DNA of 42,511 bases, taken from positions 1 through 42,511 of the forward strand of contig JAQVXI010000001.1 in assembly GCA_028709215.1 (NCBI GenBank). The letters are read 5' to 3'. Position numbers and translations under genes: made by a program. Position 1 is the stretch's first letter. Every line of letters starts with the position of its first letter. The DNA is from Bacteroidales bacterium. GTDB lineage: Bacteria; Bacteroidota; Bacteroidia; Bacteroidales; UBA1402. Under the pieces are notes generated by a model, which saw nothing but the letters and a program-made list of their open reading frames with translations, was not told the DNA's origin and did no database searches. Of this stretch, positions 1 to 8,183 are shown piece by piece.

Positions 1-17
1 ATGAAAAATACAAAATT

Positions 18-1190
18 ATGAATGCGCTTGCTTGGTTTTTTTGGCTGGGTTTGTTTCTGGTATTCTATACATACCTGGGTTATGGATTGGTATTGTATGC
101 ACTTGTACGCATAAAAGAGCATTTTTCCCCCAGAAAACCGAGCGTGCTTCCCGTCGAGAAACCGACGGTCGCATTGGTGATTGCTGCATACAATGAAGCG
201 GCGGTAGTCCACGAAAAAATGAAGAACTGCAATGCTTTGGTATATCCCGAAGACTTGTTTCGCATTTATTGGGTGACGGATGGATCGAACGATTCGACCA
301 ATGAATTGCTTGCTGCTTACCCGAATGCAACGGTTCTTTTTCAACCGGAACGTCAAGGCAAAACCGCTGCGCTCAATCGTGCTATGCCTTATATTGACGC
401 GGACATAACGGTATTTACCGATGCCAATACGGAGCTGAATCCGGAGGCTATAGAGGAAATCGTTCATCGTTTTTCGGAGGCCAGCGTCGGTTGTGTGGCC
501 GGCGAGAAGCGTGTTCGGGGTGCAATCGACGATGCCGTAGCCAACGAGGGACTGTACTGGAAATACGAATCGCTGTTAAAGCGCTTGGATGATCGATTGT
601 ATTCGGCTGTTGGTGCTGCAGGTGAATTGTTTGCCATCCGTACGCCTTTGTTTGAGAAGATGCCGCACGACACGTTGTTGGATGATTTTGTCTTGTCCTT
701 GCGCATTGCTCAAAAGGGATATAAAATCGCCTATTGTGACACGGCTTATGCCTTGGAAGATCCTTCGGCCAACATGCAGGAAGAGGCTAAGCGCAAGGTG
801 CGAATTGCGGCAGGCGGTTTGCAGTCAATTGTTCGATTATCAGCCTTGTTGAATCCATTTCGATACGGTGTTTTGTCGTTTCAATATATTTCACATCGAG
901 TGTTACGTTGGTCTCTGACACCCTTTGTTTTGTTTGCGTTGTTTCCGGTGAATGTATGGCTGGTTCTTGCAGGGGCAGAACCCGTGTGGCTGTATCTCTT
1001 GGCGATGTGTTTTCAGCTTTTGTTTTATGGAATGGCCTGGTTGGGCTATGAGCGATCCAAAAAGGATCGAAAAGGTTTTTATGTTCCGTATTATTTCTTA
1101 TTTATGAACGTGAATGTTCTCAAAGGTTTCCGATATTTGCAGCAGCGCAAGGGGACCGGGGTGTGGGAAAAAGCTACACGCAAAGCGTAA
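18..1190 (+). CDS. Family 2 glycosyltransferase, membrane-bound
   Basis: A 390-residue inner-membrane glycosyltransferase of the processive/BcsA-like GT2 type, probably adding sugars to a surface polysaccharide. An N-terminal membrane segment (about residues 5-32) is followed by a GT-A domain (about 50-270) with VIAAYNE, a DGSNDST loop, the metal-site region FTDANTE, GAAGELFAIR, the acidic LLDDF and a basic RKVRIAAGG stretch standing where the QxxRW-like motif usually lies. Two or three hydrophobic segments follow (about 295-375). The frame stays open to the left window edge, but the ATG at 18 directly precedes the membrane segment and is the natural start. A flippase starts 21 nt downstream, so the pair is likely co-transcribed. 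The sugar donor and acceptor cannot be read from sequence. Confidence 0.85.
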   Translation: MNALAWFFWLGLFLVFYTYLGYGLVLYALVRIKEHFSPRKPSVLPVEKPTVALVIAAYNEAAVVHEKMKNCNALVYPEDLFRIYWVTDGSNDSTNELLAAYPNATVLFQPERQGKTAALNRAMPYIDADITVFTDANTELNPEAIEEIVHRFSEASVGCVAGEKRVRGAIDDAVANEGLYWKYESLLKRLDDRLYSAVGAAGELFAIRTPLFEKMPHDTLLDDFVLSLRIAQKGYKIAYCDTAYALEDPSANMQEEAKRKVRIAAGGLQSIVRLSALLNPFRYGVLSFQYISHRVLRWSLTPFVLFALFPVNVWLVLAGAEPVWLYLLAMCFQLLFYGMAWLGYERSKKDRKGFYVPYYFLFMNVNVLKGFRYLQQRKGTGVWEKATRKA

Positions 1191-1211
1191 AATCGAAACA
1201 AGAGAAAACGT

Positions 1212-2657
1212 ATGCAGTCGCAAGATGGGAAAACGGTAAAAAGTGTGGTTTGGAGTGCTGTTGAGCGCTTATCCAGTCAAGGCATTCAGTTTGTAATGGG
1301 CATAATCATAGCCCGATTGTTATTGCCTTCCGATTATGGTGTTGTAGCGATGTTGACCATCTTTCTGGCCTTGGCTCAAACGTTTGTAGACAGTGGTTTT
1401 GGTACGGCACTGGTGCAGAAAAAAGATCGAACGGAGACGGATTATTCAACCGTTTTTATATTTAACATCGTCGTTGCTTTACTGGTTTATTTGCTGCTTT
1501 TTTTTGCGGCTCCCTTGATTGCTGCTTTTTACGACGAACCTTTATTGACGCCGGTTACACGGGTTGCAGGATTGACGTTGATTATCAGTTCGATGGGGCT
1601 GATTCAAACGGCCAAGATGACCATTGCGCTCAATTTTAAGAGTCAGGCGATGGCGACCATCGCCGCCGTGATTACGAGTGGGTTGGTCGGTGTCGGGCTT
1701 GCATGGAAGGGGTACGGTGTGTGGGCCCTTGTGGTACAGACACTGGTGAACAGTATCGTCTTTAATGGTTTGTTGTGGATTCAGGCCAAATGGATGCCCA
1801 ATTGGCAGTTTTCGATGCAATCGTTTCGATCGCTGTTTTCGTTCGGATCTAAATTGCTGTTTTCATCCTTGTTGCATACCTTGTATACCAACATTTATTC
1901 GCTGGTGATAGGAAAGCGATTTGCTTCACAGGAATTGGGTTTTTTCAATCGGTCCTCCATGTTTGCCAATTTTCCATCCAACAACCTGGCGCACATATTG
2001 GTACGTGTTGTCTATCCCATAGAGTGTACGTTGCAGGATCGGGACGAGGAGTTGAAGTCTTACTACATTCAATATACACGACTGGCTTGTTTTGTGATAT
2101 TTCCCATTATGTTGGGGATGGTGGCGTTGGCCGATCCGTTCATTCTTTTTTTGTTGGGTGATAAATGGATGCCGGCTGTGCCTTCGTTGAGGATTTTGAG
2201 TTTGGCCTTTATGTGGGCTCCGGTGATGAAACTGACCGGTACGTTGCTCAATGCAAAAGGACGTTCGGATTATTTTTTGAAAGCGGAGATTTATAAAAAA
2301 ATATCTGCGTTTGCCATATTGATTGCAACCATTCCTTTTGGGGTTTTGGTGATGTGTTGGGGTTTGGTTTTGTATTCGCTGGTGGATGTTTATGTGATCA
2401 CCATTTATACGAAGAAGCTTTTGGGGCTTGGTTTTTGGCAACACATGAAGGCGCTTGCTCCCTCGTTGTTGCTTTCGGGAGGCATGGCCGGTTTGGTCTA
2501 TGCCAGTACGTTTTTGTTTGATCAGGCAGGAATCCAACTGGTTGCAGGCACGCTTTTGGGATTGGTTGTTTATTTTGGCTTGGCGGCTGCGACCAAGGTT
2601 AAAGAGATGACTTACGCGCAATCGTTGATCAAAGGACTCCTGGCTCGTGTGAAATAA
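1212..2657 (+). CDS. WzxC-like polysaccharide flippase (MOP superfamily)
   Basis: A 481-residue polytopic inner-membrane protein of the lipopolysaccharide/exopolysaccharide flippase group (WzxC type). The N-terminus has the usual pattern: a short polar start, then WSAVERLSSQGIQFV, ARLLLPSDYGVVAM, and a helix leading to DSGFGTALVQKKD. About 12-14 hydrophobic segments span the protein. It would move lipid-linked oligosaccharides across the inner membrane. It follows the GT2 gene by 21 nt. Its last 29 nt overlap the 3' end of the convergent radical SAM gene. A second, only distantly similar flippase lies at 23659-25194. Confidence 0.88.
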   Translation: MQSQDGKTVKSVVWSAVERLSSQGIQFVMGIIIARLLLPSDYGVVAMLTIFLALAQTFVDSGFGTALVQKKDRTETDYSTVFIFNIVVALLVYLLLFFAAPLIAAFYDEPLLTPVTRVAGLTLIISSMGLIQTAKMTIALNFKSQAMATIAAVITSGLVGVGLAWKGYGVWALVVQTLVNSIVFNGLLWIQAKWMPNWQFSMQSFRSLFSFGSKLLFSSLLHTLYTNIYSLVIGKRFASQELGFFNRSSMFANFPSNNLAHILVRVVYPIECTLQDRDEELKSYYIQYTRLACFVIFPIMLGMVALADPFILFLLGDKWMPAVPSLRILSLAFMWAPVMKLTGTLLNAKGRSDYFLKAEIYKKISAFAILIATIPFGVLVMCWGLVLYSLVDVYVITIYTKKLLGLGFWQHMKALAPSLLLSGGMAGLVYASTFLFDQAGIQLVAGTLLGLVVYFGLAAATKVKEMTYAQSLIKGLLARVK

Positions 2658-3576
2658 ATTTGCAACCCTGTCTGCTGCCTCTTTCTCGTAGACTTTTTTC
2701 AATCAGGTGGGTAAATTGATAGTTTTTTAGGCCCCAGTCGGGCGCAATCAATAACTCCGGGGGAGATTGTGAGACAAAGCGTTCTACGGCAATTTCCGGG
2801 TTTAGGTGTTCCAGAAAGAGCACCACTTTTTCTACGTACTCTTCGGGCGTGATGGCTTGGTACCAATCCGGATGTTGCTGAATGTCCCGCGCAAGTCGGG
2901 TGCCGCGAATGATTTGCAGTTGATGCAACTTGATGGTGCTCAAGGGGAGTTGGCTCAGCCGTTTAGCGTGTCGTATGATCTGATCGTTGTCCTCAAGAGG
3001 GAGGCCTAAAATCATGTGTGCACCGACCGGGATGTTTCGGGCTGCCGTACGTCGAACGGCTTCTTGAGCGCAGGCAAAATCGTGACCCCGATTGATGCGT
3101 TTCAAGCTTTGGTCGTCTGTCGATTCGATGCCGTATTCGACCAACACAAAGACGCGTTTTGAAAGCGTTTCCAGATAGTCCAACAGTTCCTCAGGCATGC
3201 AATCCGGTCGGGTTCCGATGACCAGACCGACCACCCGATCCACGCCTAGAGCTTCTTCATAGAGCTTTTTTAGCCGATCCAATTCAGCGTAGGTGTTGGT
3301 GTATGCTTGAAAGTAGGCCAGGTAATCCATCTCCGGGTATTTACCGGCAAAAAAACGAATGCCTTTGTTTAGTTGTTCTGTGATGCTTTGATCGGAGTCG
3401 CAATAACTCGGGTTAAACGTTTGGTTGTTGCAGTAGGTGCAACCTCCATGCCCTTTACTTCCGTCTCGATTGGGACAGGTGAACCCGGCGTTCAACGAAA
3501 TCTTTTGAACTTTTTGGGGTAAATACGGTTTGAGGAACGTCTGAAAGTTCCTGTAGAGACTCGAGTCGGCTTTCAT
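2629..3576 (-). CDS. TIGR01212-type radical SAM protein (YhcC-like)
   Basis: A 315-residue cytosolic radical SAM protein. The cluster-binding cysteines are C34, C46 and C49 in a CX11CX2C arrangement, longer than the classical CX3CX2C but characteristic of the YhcC/TIGR01212 group. Downstream lie GTRPDCMP, VEYGIESTDD and HMILGLPLED, the ordered strands of the barrel. The biochemical role of the family is unsettled to my knowledge. The start at 3576 has a promoter-like TATTTTTG only about 10 nt upstream (3586-3593), so the mRNA leader would be very short. The 3' end overlaps the flippase gene by 29 nt tail to tail. Confidence 0.88.
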   Translation of the reverse strand: MKADSSLYRNFQTFLKPYLPQKVQKISLNAGFTCPNRDGSKGHGGCTYCNNQTFNPSYCDSDQSITEQLNKGIRFFAGKYPEMDYLAYFQAYTNTYAELDRLKKLYEEALGVDRVVGLVIGTRPDCMPEELLDYLETLSKRVFVLVEYGIESTDDQSLKRINRGHDFACAQEAVRRTAARNIPVGAHMILGLPLEDNDQIIRHAKRLSQLPLSTIKLHQLQIIRGTRLARDIQQHPDWYQAITPEEYVEKVVLFLEHLNPEIAVERFVSQSPPELLIAPDWGLKNYQFTHLIEKSLRERGSRQGCKFISHEPGVL

Positions 3577-3585
3577 AATGGTTCA

Positions 3586-3593
3586 CAAAAATA
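3586..3593 (-). promoter_or_regulatory. Bacteroidota -7 element for the radical SAM gene
   Basis: On the minus strand this reads TATTTTTG, an exact match to the Bacteroidota -7 consensus TAnnTTTG. It ends 10 nt before the start codon at 3576. I see no clear -33 TTTG at the usual spacing. Confidence 0.45.
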
Positions 3594-3636
3594 CGTAAAA
3601 GCTTCGATGAGGGAGGGGTGGTTGTTTGGGATTTTG

Positions 3637-3644
3637 TATTTTTG
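3637..3644 (+). promoter_or_regulatory. Bacteroidota -7 element for the DPP4 gene
   Basis: TATTTTTG matches TAnnTTTG exactly and lies 18 nt before the ATG at 3663. It is back to back with the minus-strand element at 3586-3593, so this 86-nt gap looks like a compact divergent promoter region. The -33 element is not obvious. Confidence 0.45.
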
Positions 3645-3662
3645 TGGTAAATTGATTCAACT

Positions 3663-5849
3663 ATGAAACGCATTGGTCTGTTCCTTTCCCTTCTCTGGGT
3701 GCTCTGTATTGGAGTTTTCTCCATGCCGGCTGTCGGTTTGTTGGAAGATATTCAGTCTGGAAAATTTGCGGCTTCCGGTTTGAAGGATATTCAGATTCTT
3801 CCCGATCCGTCCCGATATGCCCGACTTTCTGAAGACGGCAAGCGCTTACTGATTTGCGATTTTACTTCGGGCAAAGAGGTGGAGGTGATGGTCGATCTGA
3901 GTGAGGAGTCCATGCATCCCATGAAGCATATGACGGGTTTTCGATTTAGTAAAGATGCGACAAAAATTCTTTTGTGGGATGAAACGACTCCGTTGTATCG
4001 TCGTTCGTTTCTGACCACGTACTATGTGTTTGATGTGCGTAGAAGTCGCATGAGTAGATTAACGGAAAAACCCTTACAGCGGGATGCGGACTTCTCACCC
4101 GATGGACGATCGGTTTCGTTTATTCACGAGAATAATTTATACATCAAACGTCTTGACTTCGGTTCGGAATTACAGGTGACCGACGATGGCGCGTTTGGCC
4201 AACGATTGCATGCGGTAACGGATTGGGTATATGAAGAGGAATTTGGGTTTACAAAAGCGTATGATTGGTCCAAAGATGGTACGTATGTGGCTTTTTTATC
4301 GTTTGATGAGTCCAATGTTTCTCAAGCAACGTATCCGGTATACGGCGCTTTTCGTCATCGGGAGAAGGGTTTTCAAGCCTACTCCGATTGGTATTCGTAC
4401 CGCTACCCGGTTGCGGGAACAAACAATTCGGTGGTTTCACTTTCCATCTATCATTTGCAAACGCGTTCGACACGAACGTTAACACTGCCCGATGCGGATG
4501 TGGAATATATACCCGGAATTCGTTTTACCGAACAGGACGATCAATTGGCGGTTTTTACGTTAAATCGGCGACAGGATCGTTTTCGAATGTTTTTTGTGAA
4601 TCCCAAATCCGGTGTTTACACGCTTGCTTTGACGGAGCAAGGTGAGTTTTACGTGGATCCGGATTATCAATCCATCCAATTTGGCATGGATTTCTTTGTG
4701 TCTGTTGGTGAGAAAGACGGGTATCGTCACCTTTATCTGTATGGAATACACGGAGGGCCGGGCAAGGCGTTGACTTCCGGAAAATGGGAAGTGACGCAGT
4801 TTTATGGCGTTGATGCCAAAGCGGAGCAGTTTTATTTTCAGGCAAATCGTGAGGGATTGGATCAGCGGGATGTCTATCGTGTGGATCGCAAAGGCAGAAT
4901 CGAACGATTGAGTCCTGGTCAGGGCGTCAAGCAGGCGTTGTTTAATTCGGATGGTTCGCGCTTCCTGCTGCGTGTCTCGGATCGAAATACACCCTGGACT
5001 GTGTTCGTTTGCGATGCAAAAGGTGCTGTGTTAAAGAAGCAGGCATTCGATCAATCCGTAAGCAAGCAGATCTTGGATTTGAATTTGCCGAAAAAGGAGC
5101 GAGTCTCTTTTGAAGCGGTGGATGGGCAATCGATACACGGATGGATGATTCGTCCCGATGAAAAGCGTTATTCGGGCAAACGTCCGGCCATTTTGTTGCA
5201 GTATAGTGGCCCGGATTCTCAATCGACTTTGGATGAGTTTAAATTGAATTGGGAATATGTGTTGGCCGATCAGGGCTTTGTGGTGTTGAGTGTAGATGGT
5301 CGGGGAACCGGTGGTCGTGGCACCGCATTTCGTCAGCAAACGTATTTGAAGTTGGGTGCATTGGAGTCGGAGGATCAGTATCGGGCGGCCGAATGGTTGG
5401 GCAAGCGGCCGTTTGTGGATGCGCAACGTTTGGGTATTTGGGGTTGGAGCTATGGCGGTTTTGTGACCTTGTTGTCGATGTCCAATGCGGATAGTCCCTT
5501 TGCTGCGGGTATTGCGGTGGCGCCGGTGACCGATTTCAGGTATTACAATACGGTCTATACGGAACGATATATGAGACGTCCTTCGGAAAATTTGGAGGGG
5601 TATACCCGTTTTTCTCCGTTGCAGCGTGCCTCTGAATTGAAAGGACAGTTGCTGTTGATCCATGGAATGGCCGACGATAATGTACGGGCCAATCAGAGTA
5701 TGGATTATGCCGAAGCATTGATTGAAGCGGGGAAGGATTTTGACAGTCAGTGGTATCCCGTAAGCAATCACAGTATTTTGGGTGAAGTACATCGGATACA
5801 TTTGTATCGTAAGATGCTTCGCTTTTTTACGATTCATTTAAAACCTTAA
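3663..5849 (+). CDS. Dipeptidyl peptidase IV (S9B prolyl peptidase)
   Basis: A 728-residue exported serine peptidase that removes Xaa-Pro (or Xaa-Ala) dipeptides from peptide N-termini. A signal peptide covers about residues 1-20. The beta-propeller (about 60-470) carries DWVYEEEFGF, whose Glu pair anchors the substrate amino terminus in DPP4. The C-terminal alpha/beta-hydrolase domain holds the triad: Ser596 in GWSYGGF, Asp in GMADDNV (about 671), and His703 in NHSI. All are intact and length is normal for the family. The lipoyl synthase ATG follows 2 nt after the stop. It fits with the peptide transporter at 35533-37206 as part of peptide use, though that link is inferred. Confidence 0.93.
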   Translation: MKRIGLFLSLLWVLCIGVFSMPAVGLLEDIQSGKFAASGLKDIQILPDPSRYARLSEDGKRLLICDFTSGKEVEVMVDLSEESMHPMKHMTGFRFSKDATKILLWDETTPLYRRSFLTTYYVFDVRRSRMSRLTEKPLQRDADFSPDGRSVSFIHENNLYIKRLDFGSELQVTDDGAFGQRLHAVTDWVYEEEFGFTKAYDWSKDGTYVAFLSFDESNVSQATYPVYGAFRHREKGFQAYSDWYSYRYPVAGTNNSVVSLSIYHLQTRSTRTLTLPDADVEYIPGIRFTEQDDQLAVFTLNRRQDRFRMFFVNPKSGVYTLALTEQGEFYVDPDYQSIQFGMDFFVSVGEKDGYRHLYLYGIHGGPGKALTSGKWEVTQFYGVDAKAEQFYFQANREGLDQRDVYRVDRKGRIERLSPGQGVKQALFNSDGSRFLLRVSDRNTPWTVFVCDAKGAVLKKQAFDQSVSKQILDLNLPKKERVSFEAVDGQSIHGWMIRPDEKRYSGKRPAILLQYSGPDSQSTLDEFKLNWEYVLADQGFVVLSVDGRGTGGRGTAFRQQTYLKLGALESEDQYRAAEWLGKRPFVDAQRLGIWGWSYGGFVTLLSMSNADSPFAAGIAVAPVTDFRYYNTVYTERYMRRPSENLEGYTRFSPLQRASELKGQLLLIHGMADDNVRANQSMDYAEALIEAGKDFDSQWYPVSNHSILGEVHRIHLYRKMLRFFTIHLKP

Positions 5850-5851
5850 TT

Positions 5852-6697
5852 ATGTCAGAATATATTCGAAAACCGGAATGGTTGCGCATTCGCTTGGGTG
5901 ATAACGATTCGTTTGCACAAACAAAGCATCTGATCGGTCAGCATGCGCTGAATACCATTTGTACCAGCGGAAAGTGTCCCAATCAAGCCGAGTGTTGGAG
6001 TCGGGGAACAGCTACATTTATGTTGTTGGGCGATGTGTGTACACGCGCTTGTGGGTTCTGTAATACAAAAACGGGTAGGCCCCTTCCTCCCAATTCGAAG
6101 GAGCCGAGCCAATTGGCAGAAACGATCAAACAAATGCAATTGAAGCATGTTGTGTTGACATCAGTCGATCGGGATGATTTGCCGGATTTGGGCGTCGGGC
6201 ACTGGGTCGATTCGGTTCAAGCGATTCGCAGGGAGAATCCGGGCATTACGATGGAAATATTAATACCGGATTTTCAGGGTAAAACGGAGCTGTTGGATCA
6301 AGTCATTGCCGTGAAGCCGGAAGTCTTGTCGCACAATTTGGAAACGGTACGGCGGTTGACGCCTTCGGTTCGATCGGCTGCTAAGTACGATCGAAGTTTG
6401 GCTGTTTTAAGGTATTTATCGGAGGGCGGTCTGCGAACCAAATCGGGCTTAATGTTGGGTTTGGGTGAAACGGAAGAGGAAATTGCTGAGGCGATGGATG
6501 ATTTGTTGGCTGCCGGTTGTCGTGTGTTGACCTTGGGTCAGTATCTACAGCCTACGCGCAAACACCTGACTGTAAAACGCTACGTGCACCCGGATGCGTT
6601 TAAGGCGTTGAAGGAACTTGGGATACAAAAAGGTTTTGAGATTGTAGAAAGCGGACCGCTGGTTCGTTCTTCGTATCGAGCAGAACGCCATCTTTGA
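5852..6697 (+). CDS. lipA: Lipoyl synthase
   Basis: A 281-residue radical SAM enzyme that inserts two sulfur atoms into octanoyl groups on lipoyl-dependent enzymes. Both iron-sulfur sites are present: the auxiliary cluster cysteines C37, C42 and C48 (CX4CX5C) and the radical SAM cysteines C63, C67 and C70 (CX3CX2C). The C-terminal RSSYR (272-276), which supplies a serine ligand to the auxiliary cluster, is also intact. It starts 2 nt after the DPP4 stop, so the two are probably one transcript despite unrelated functions. No lipB or 2-oxoacid dehydrogenase gene lies in the window. Confidence 0.96.
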   Translation: MSEYIRKPEWLRIRLGDNDSFAQTKHLIGQHALNTICTSGKCPNQAECWSRGTATFMLLGDVCTRACGFCNTKTGRPLPPNSKEPSQLAETIKQMQLKHVVLTSVDRDDLPDLGVGHWVDSVQAIRRENPGITMEILIPDFQGKTELLDQVIAVKPEVLSHNLETVRRLTPSVRSAAKYDRSLAVLRYLSEGGLRTKSGLMLGLGETEEEIAEAMDDLLAAGCRVLTLGQYLQPTRKHLTVKRYVHPDAFKALKELGIQKGFEIVESGPLVRSSYRAERHL

Positions 6698-6754
6698 GTG
6701 TAGGGGTTGAACTTTCTCAGGCAGAAGTTGTTTTTATCCCAAAGCAATTCACGT

Positions 6755-7408
6755 ATGAGCGGAGTTTTAACCAATATACCACCACCTTCTGATGTTGCAG
6801 ACTGGCTTGCCTGGCTGGGACTGGCACTGTTGTTGGTTGCCTTCCTGTTGATTTTGCGATGGCTCTATGCAATGAGTTTGATTCGCAAGTGCAATCGCCG
6901 GGAGACGTGGCTACCCGTTTGTGATGATTCCGGTAATGTGATCGGGCGGGTAGCCCGTAGTGTAAGCCAAGAAAGCCCGGGTTTATATCAACATCCTTTG
7001 GTTCGCATATTGGTATGGTGCAACGGTCGCGTATTTTTGCGAACGCGTGCGGCTGAAAGTGGTTTTGAGCAGGGATTGGTGGATCACCCGTTTGAGTTGA
7101 TGCTTAAGTTTGGTGAAGACATTGATGCTCAAATACAGCAAGTGAAACGAACCTATTTTTCTGAAGGAACGCAATCCCGTTTTTTACTCAAATACAAGCA
7201 CGAAAATACAGACGGCATTTGGCAGGTGTTTCTGTATATGTTGATTGTGCAAAACGAGCGTGACTTATCCAAGCTTTGTAAGGAAGGGGGTAAAACTTGG
7301 ACATTACAGCAGTTGCGCGAAAACAAAGGCAAGCATTATTTTAGTTCGATCTTTGAATCAGAAATTCAATTTTTCTCTACCCTTTTAGGTCCGCTTAGCC
7401 ATGGATAA
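6755..7408 (+). CDS. Membrane-anchored protein of unknown function, possible degenerate Nudix fold
   Basis: 217 residues from the ATG at 6755; an in-frame TTG at 6707 would add 16 residues but looks less likely. One membrane segment spans about residues 17-40, followed by a cytosolic part. That part runs LPVCDDSG, NVIGRVARS, HPLVRILVWCNGRVFLRTRA, then DHPFELMLKFGEDIDAQIQ. The order resembles Nudix proteins of the IPP-isomerase-like group (DxxGxxIGxxxR, then HxxVxxxVxxxGxxLLxxR, then a G/E-rich box), but the catalytic REUxEE signature is absent. This is a pattern resemblance, not a proven homology. It follows lipA by 57 nt and abuts the convergent methyltransferase gene end exactly. Confidence 0.65.
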   Translation: MSGVLTNIPPPSDVADWLAWLGLALLLVAFLLILRWLYAMSLIRKCNRRETWLPVCDDSGNVIGRVARSVSQESPGLYQHPLVRILVWCNGRVFLRTRAAESGFEQGLVDHPFELMLKFGEDIDAQIQQVKRTYFSEGTQSRFLLKYKHENTDGIWQVFLYMLIVQNERDLSKLCKEGGKTWTLQQLRENKGKHYFSSIFESEIQFFSTLLGPLSHG

Positions 7409-8116
7409 TCAGCCCTTGTACAGCATGAAGATACAGGGCTTCTTATCTAAAGTCGGGCGATGTTTTTTCCACTCGGCAACCGATTTGCTTTTTATCCATG
7501 CGTCCGGACCGGTTACGTCGTAGGCAAATCCTACTCGTGTTTGTGGCCGGAGGTGCAGTAGCAGATCTTCCAGCATTTTTTGATTGCGATAGGGCGTTTC
7601 GATAAAGAGTAGACTCATGTCTTCTTGGTACGACCGTTGCTCCAGCTGCTTGAGTGATTTTGCACGTTGATCTTTATCTACAGGCAGATACCCTTCAAAA
7701 CAAAAACGTTGTCCGTTAAAGCCGGAAGCCATCAGTGCAAGTAGAATGGAGGATGGACCGACCAAAGGGATCACTTCCACATCCATTTCCTGAGCCATAC
7801 GTACGATGTCTGCCCCTGGATCTGCAATGGCAGGGCATCCGGATTCGGAGAGAATGCCCATGTCGAACCCTTCTTTGATACGGGTAAGATATTGATTGAG
7901 TTCTGTTGCTGCTGTGTGTTTGTTGAGTAGATAGAAACTGCAAGCATCTACATCAAACTGTGGATCCACTTTTTTTAAAAATCTTCTTGCTGTACGGATG
8001 TCTTCGACAATAAAATGACGTATGCCTGCAAGGCAATCCCGGTTGTAGGCAGGCAAAACGTGCTCGATGGGTGTTTCGGCGATGGGGACGGGAAATAGAT
8101 ATATTTTTCCGGGCAT
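7409..8116 (-). CDS. RsmI-like SAM-dependent methyltransferase
   Basis: A 235-residue tetrapyrrole-methylase-fold protein related to RsmI, which 2'-O-methylates C1402 of 16S rRNA. Matching elements are an N-terminal YLFPVPIAET (RsmI: YIVPTPIGN), ILSESGCPAIADPGADIV (RsmI: LVSDAGTPLINDPG), VIPLVGPSSILLALMASG and RFCFEGYLP. The early EDIRTARRFL stands where RsmI has AEDTRHT. The divergent N-terminal segments and short length suggest the Bacteroidota paralogue rather than canonical RsmI, so the substrate is uncertain. Its stop codon abuts the stop of the preceding convergent gene (7408/7409). Confidence 0.8.
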   Translation of the reverse strand: MPGKIYLFPVPIAETPIEHVLPAYNRDCLAGIRHFIVEDIRTARRFLKKVDPQFDVDACSFYLLNKHTAATELNQYLTRIKEGFDMGILSESGCPAIADPGADIVRMAQEMDVEVIPLVGPSSILLALMASGFNGQRFCFEGYLPVDKDQRAKSLKQLEQRSYQEDMSLLFIETPYRNQKMLEDLLLHLRPQTRVGFAYDVTGPDAWIKSKSVAEWKKHRPTLDKKPCIFMLYKG

Positions 8117-8132
8117 GGGCTCAAATTTGTTA

Positions 8133-8162
8133 CAAATGTATCAAAAAAACAGTTTATCTTCG
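8133..8162. promoter_or_regulatory. Divergent promoter elements
   Basis: In the 67-nt gap between the RsmI-like gene and the m5C methyltransferase gene, the minus strand reads TACATTTG (8133-8140), an exact TAnnTTTG match. The plus strand reads TATCTTCG (8155-8162), one mismatch. The elements point outward to the starts at 8116 and 8184. Confidence 0.4.
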
Positions 8163-8183
8163 TTTTTTGGTTTATGAGAAAGC

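Noticed and set aside
1-21. Short frame ATG...TGA overlapping the first glycosyltransferase start (ATGA)
   Set aside because: It could be the last codons of an upstream gene, but only six codons are visible, so nothing can be supported.
1926-2702. 258-codon open frame antisense to the flippase gene
   Set aside because: Composition is rich in Arg, His and Gln with no recognisable motif; it is a shadow of the flippase coding strand.
5031-5837. 268-codon open frame antisense to the DPP4 catalytic domain
   Set aside because: The opposite strand encodes an intact serine-protease triad; the antisense product is not protein-like.
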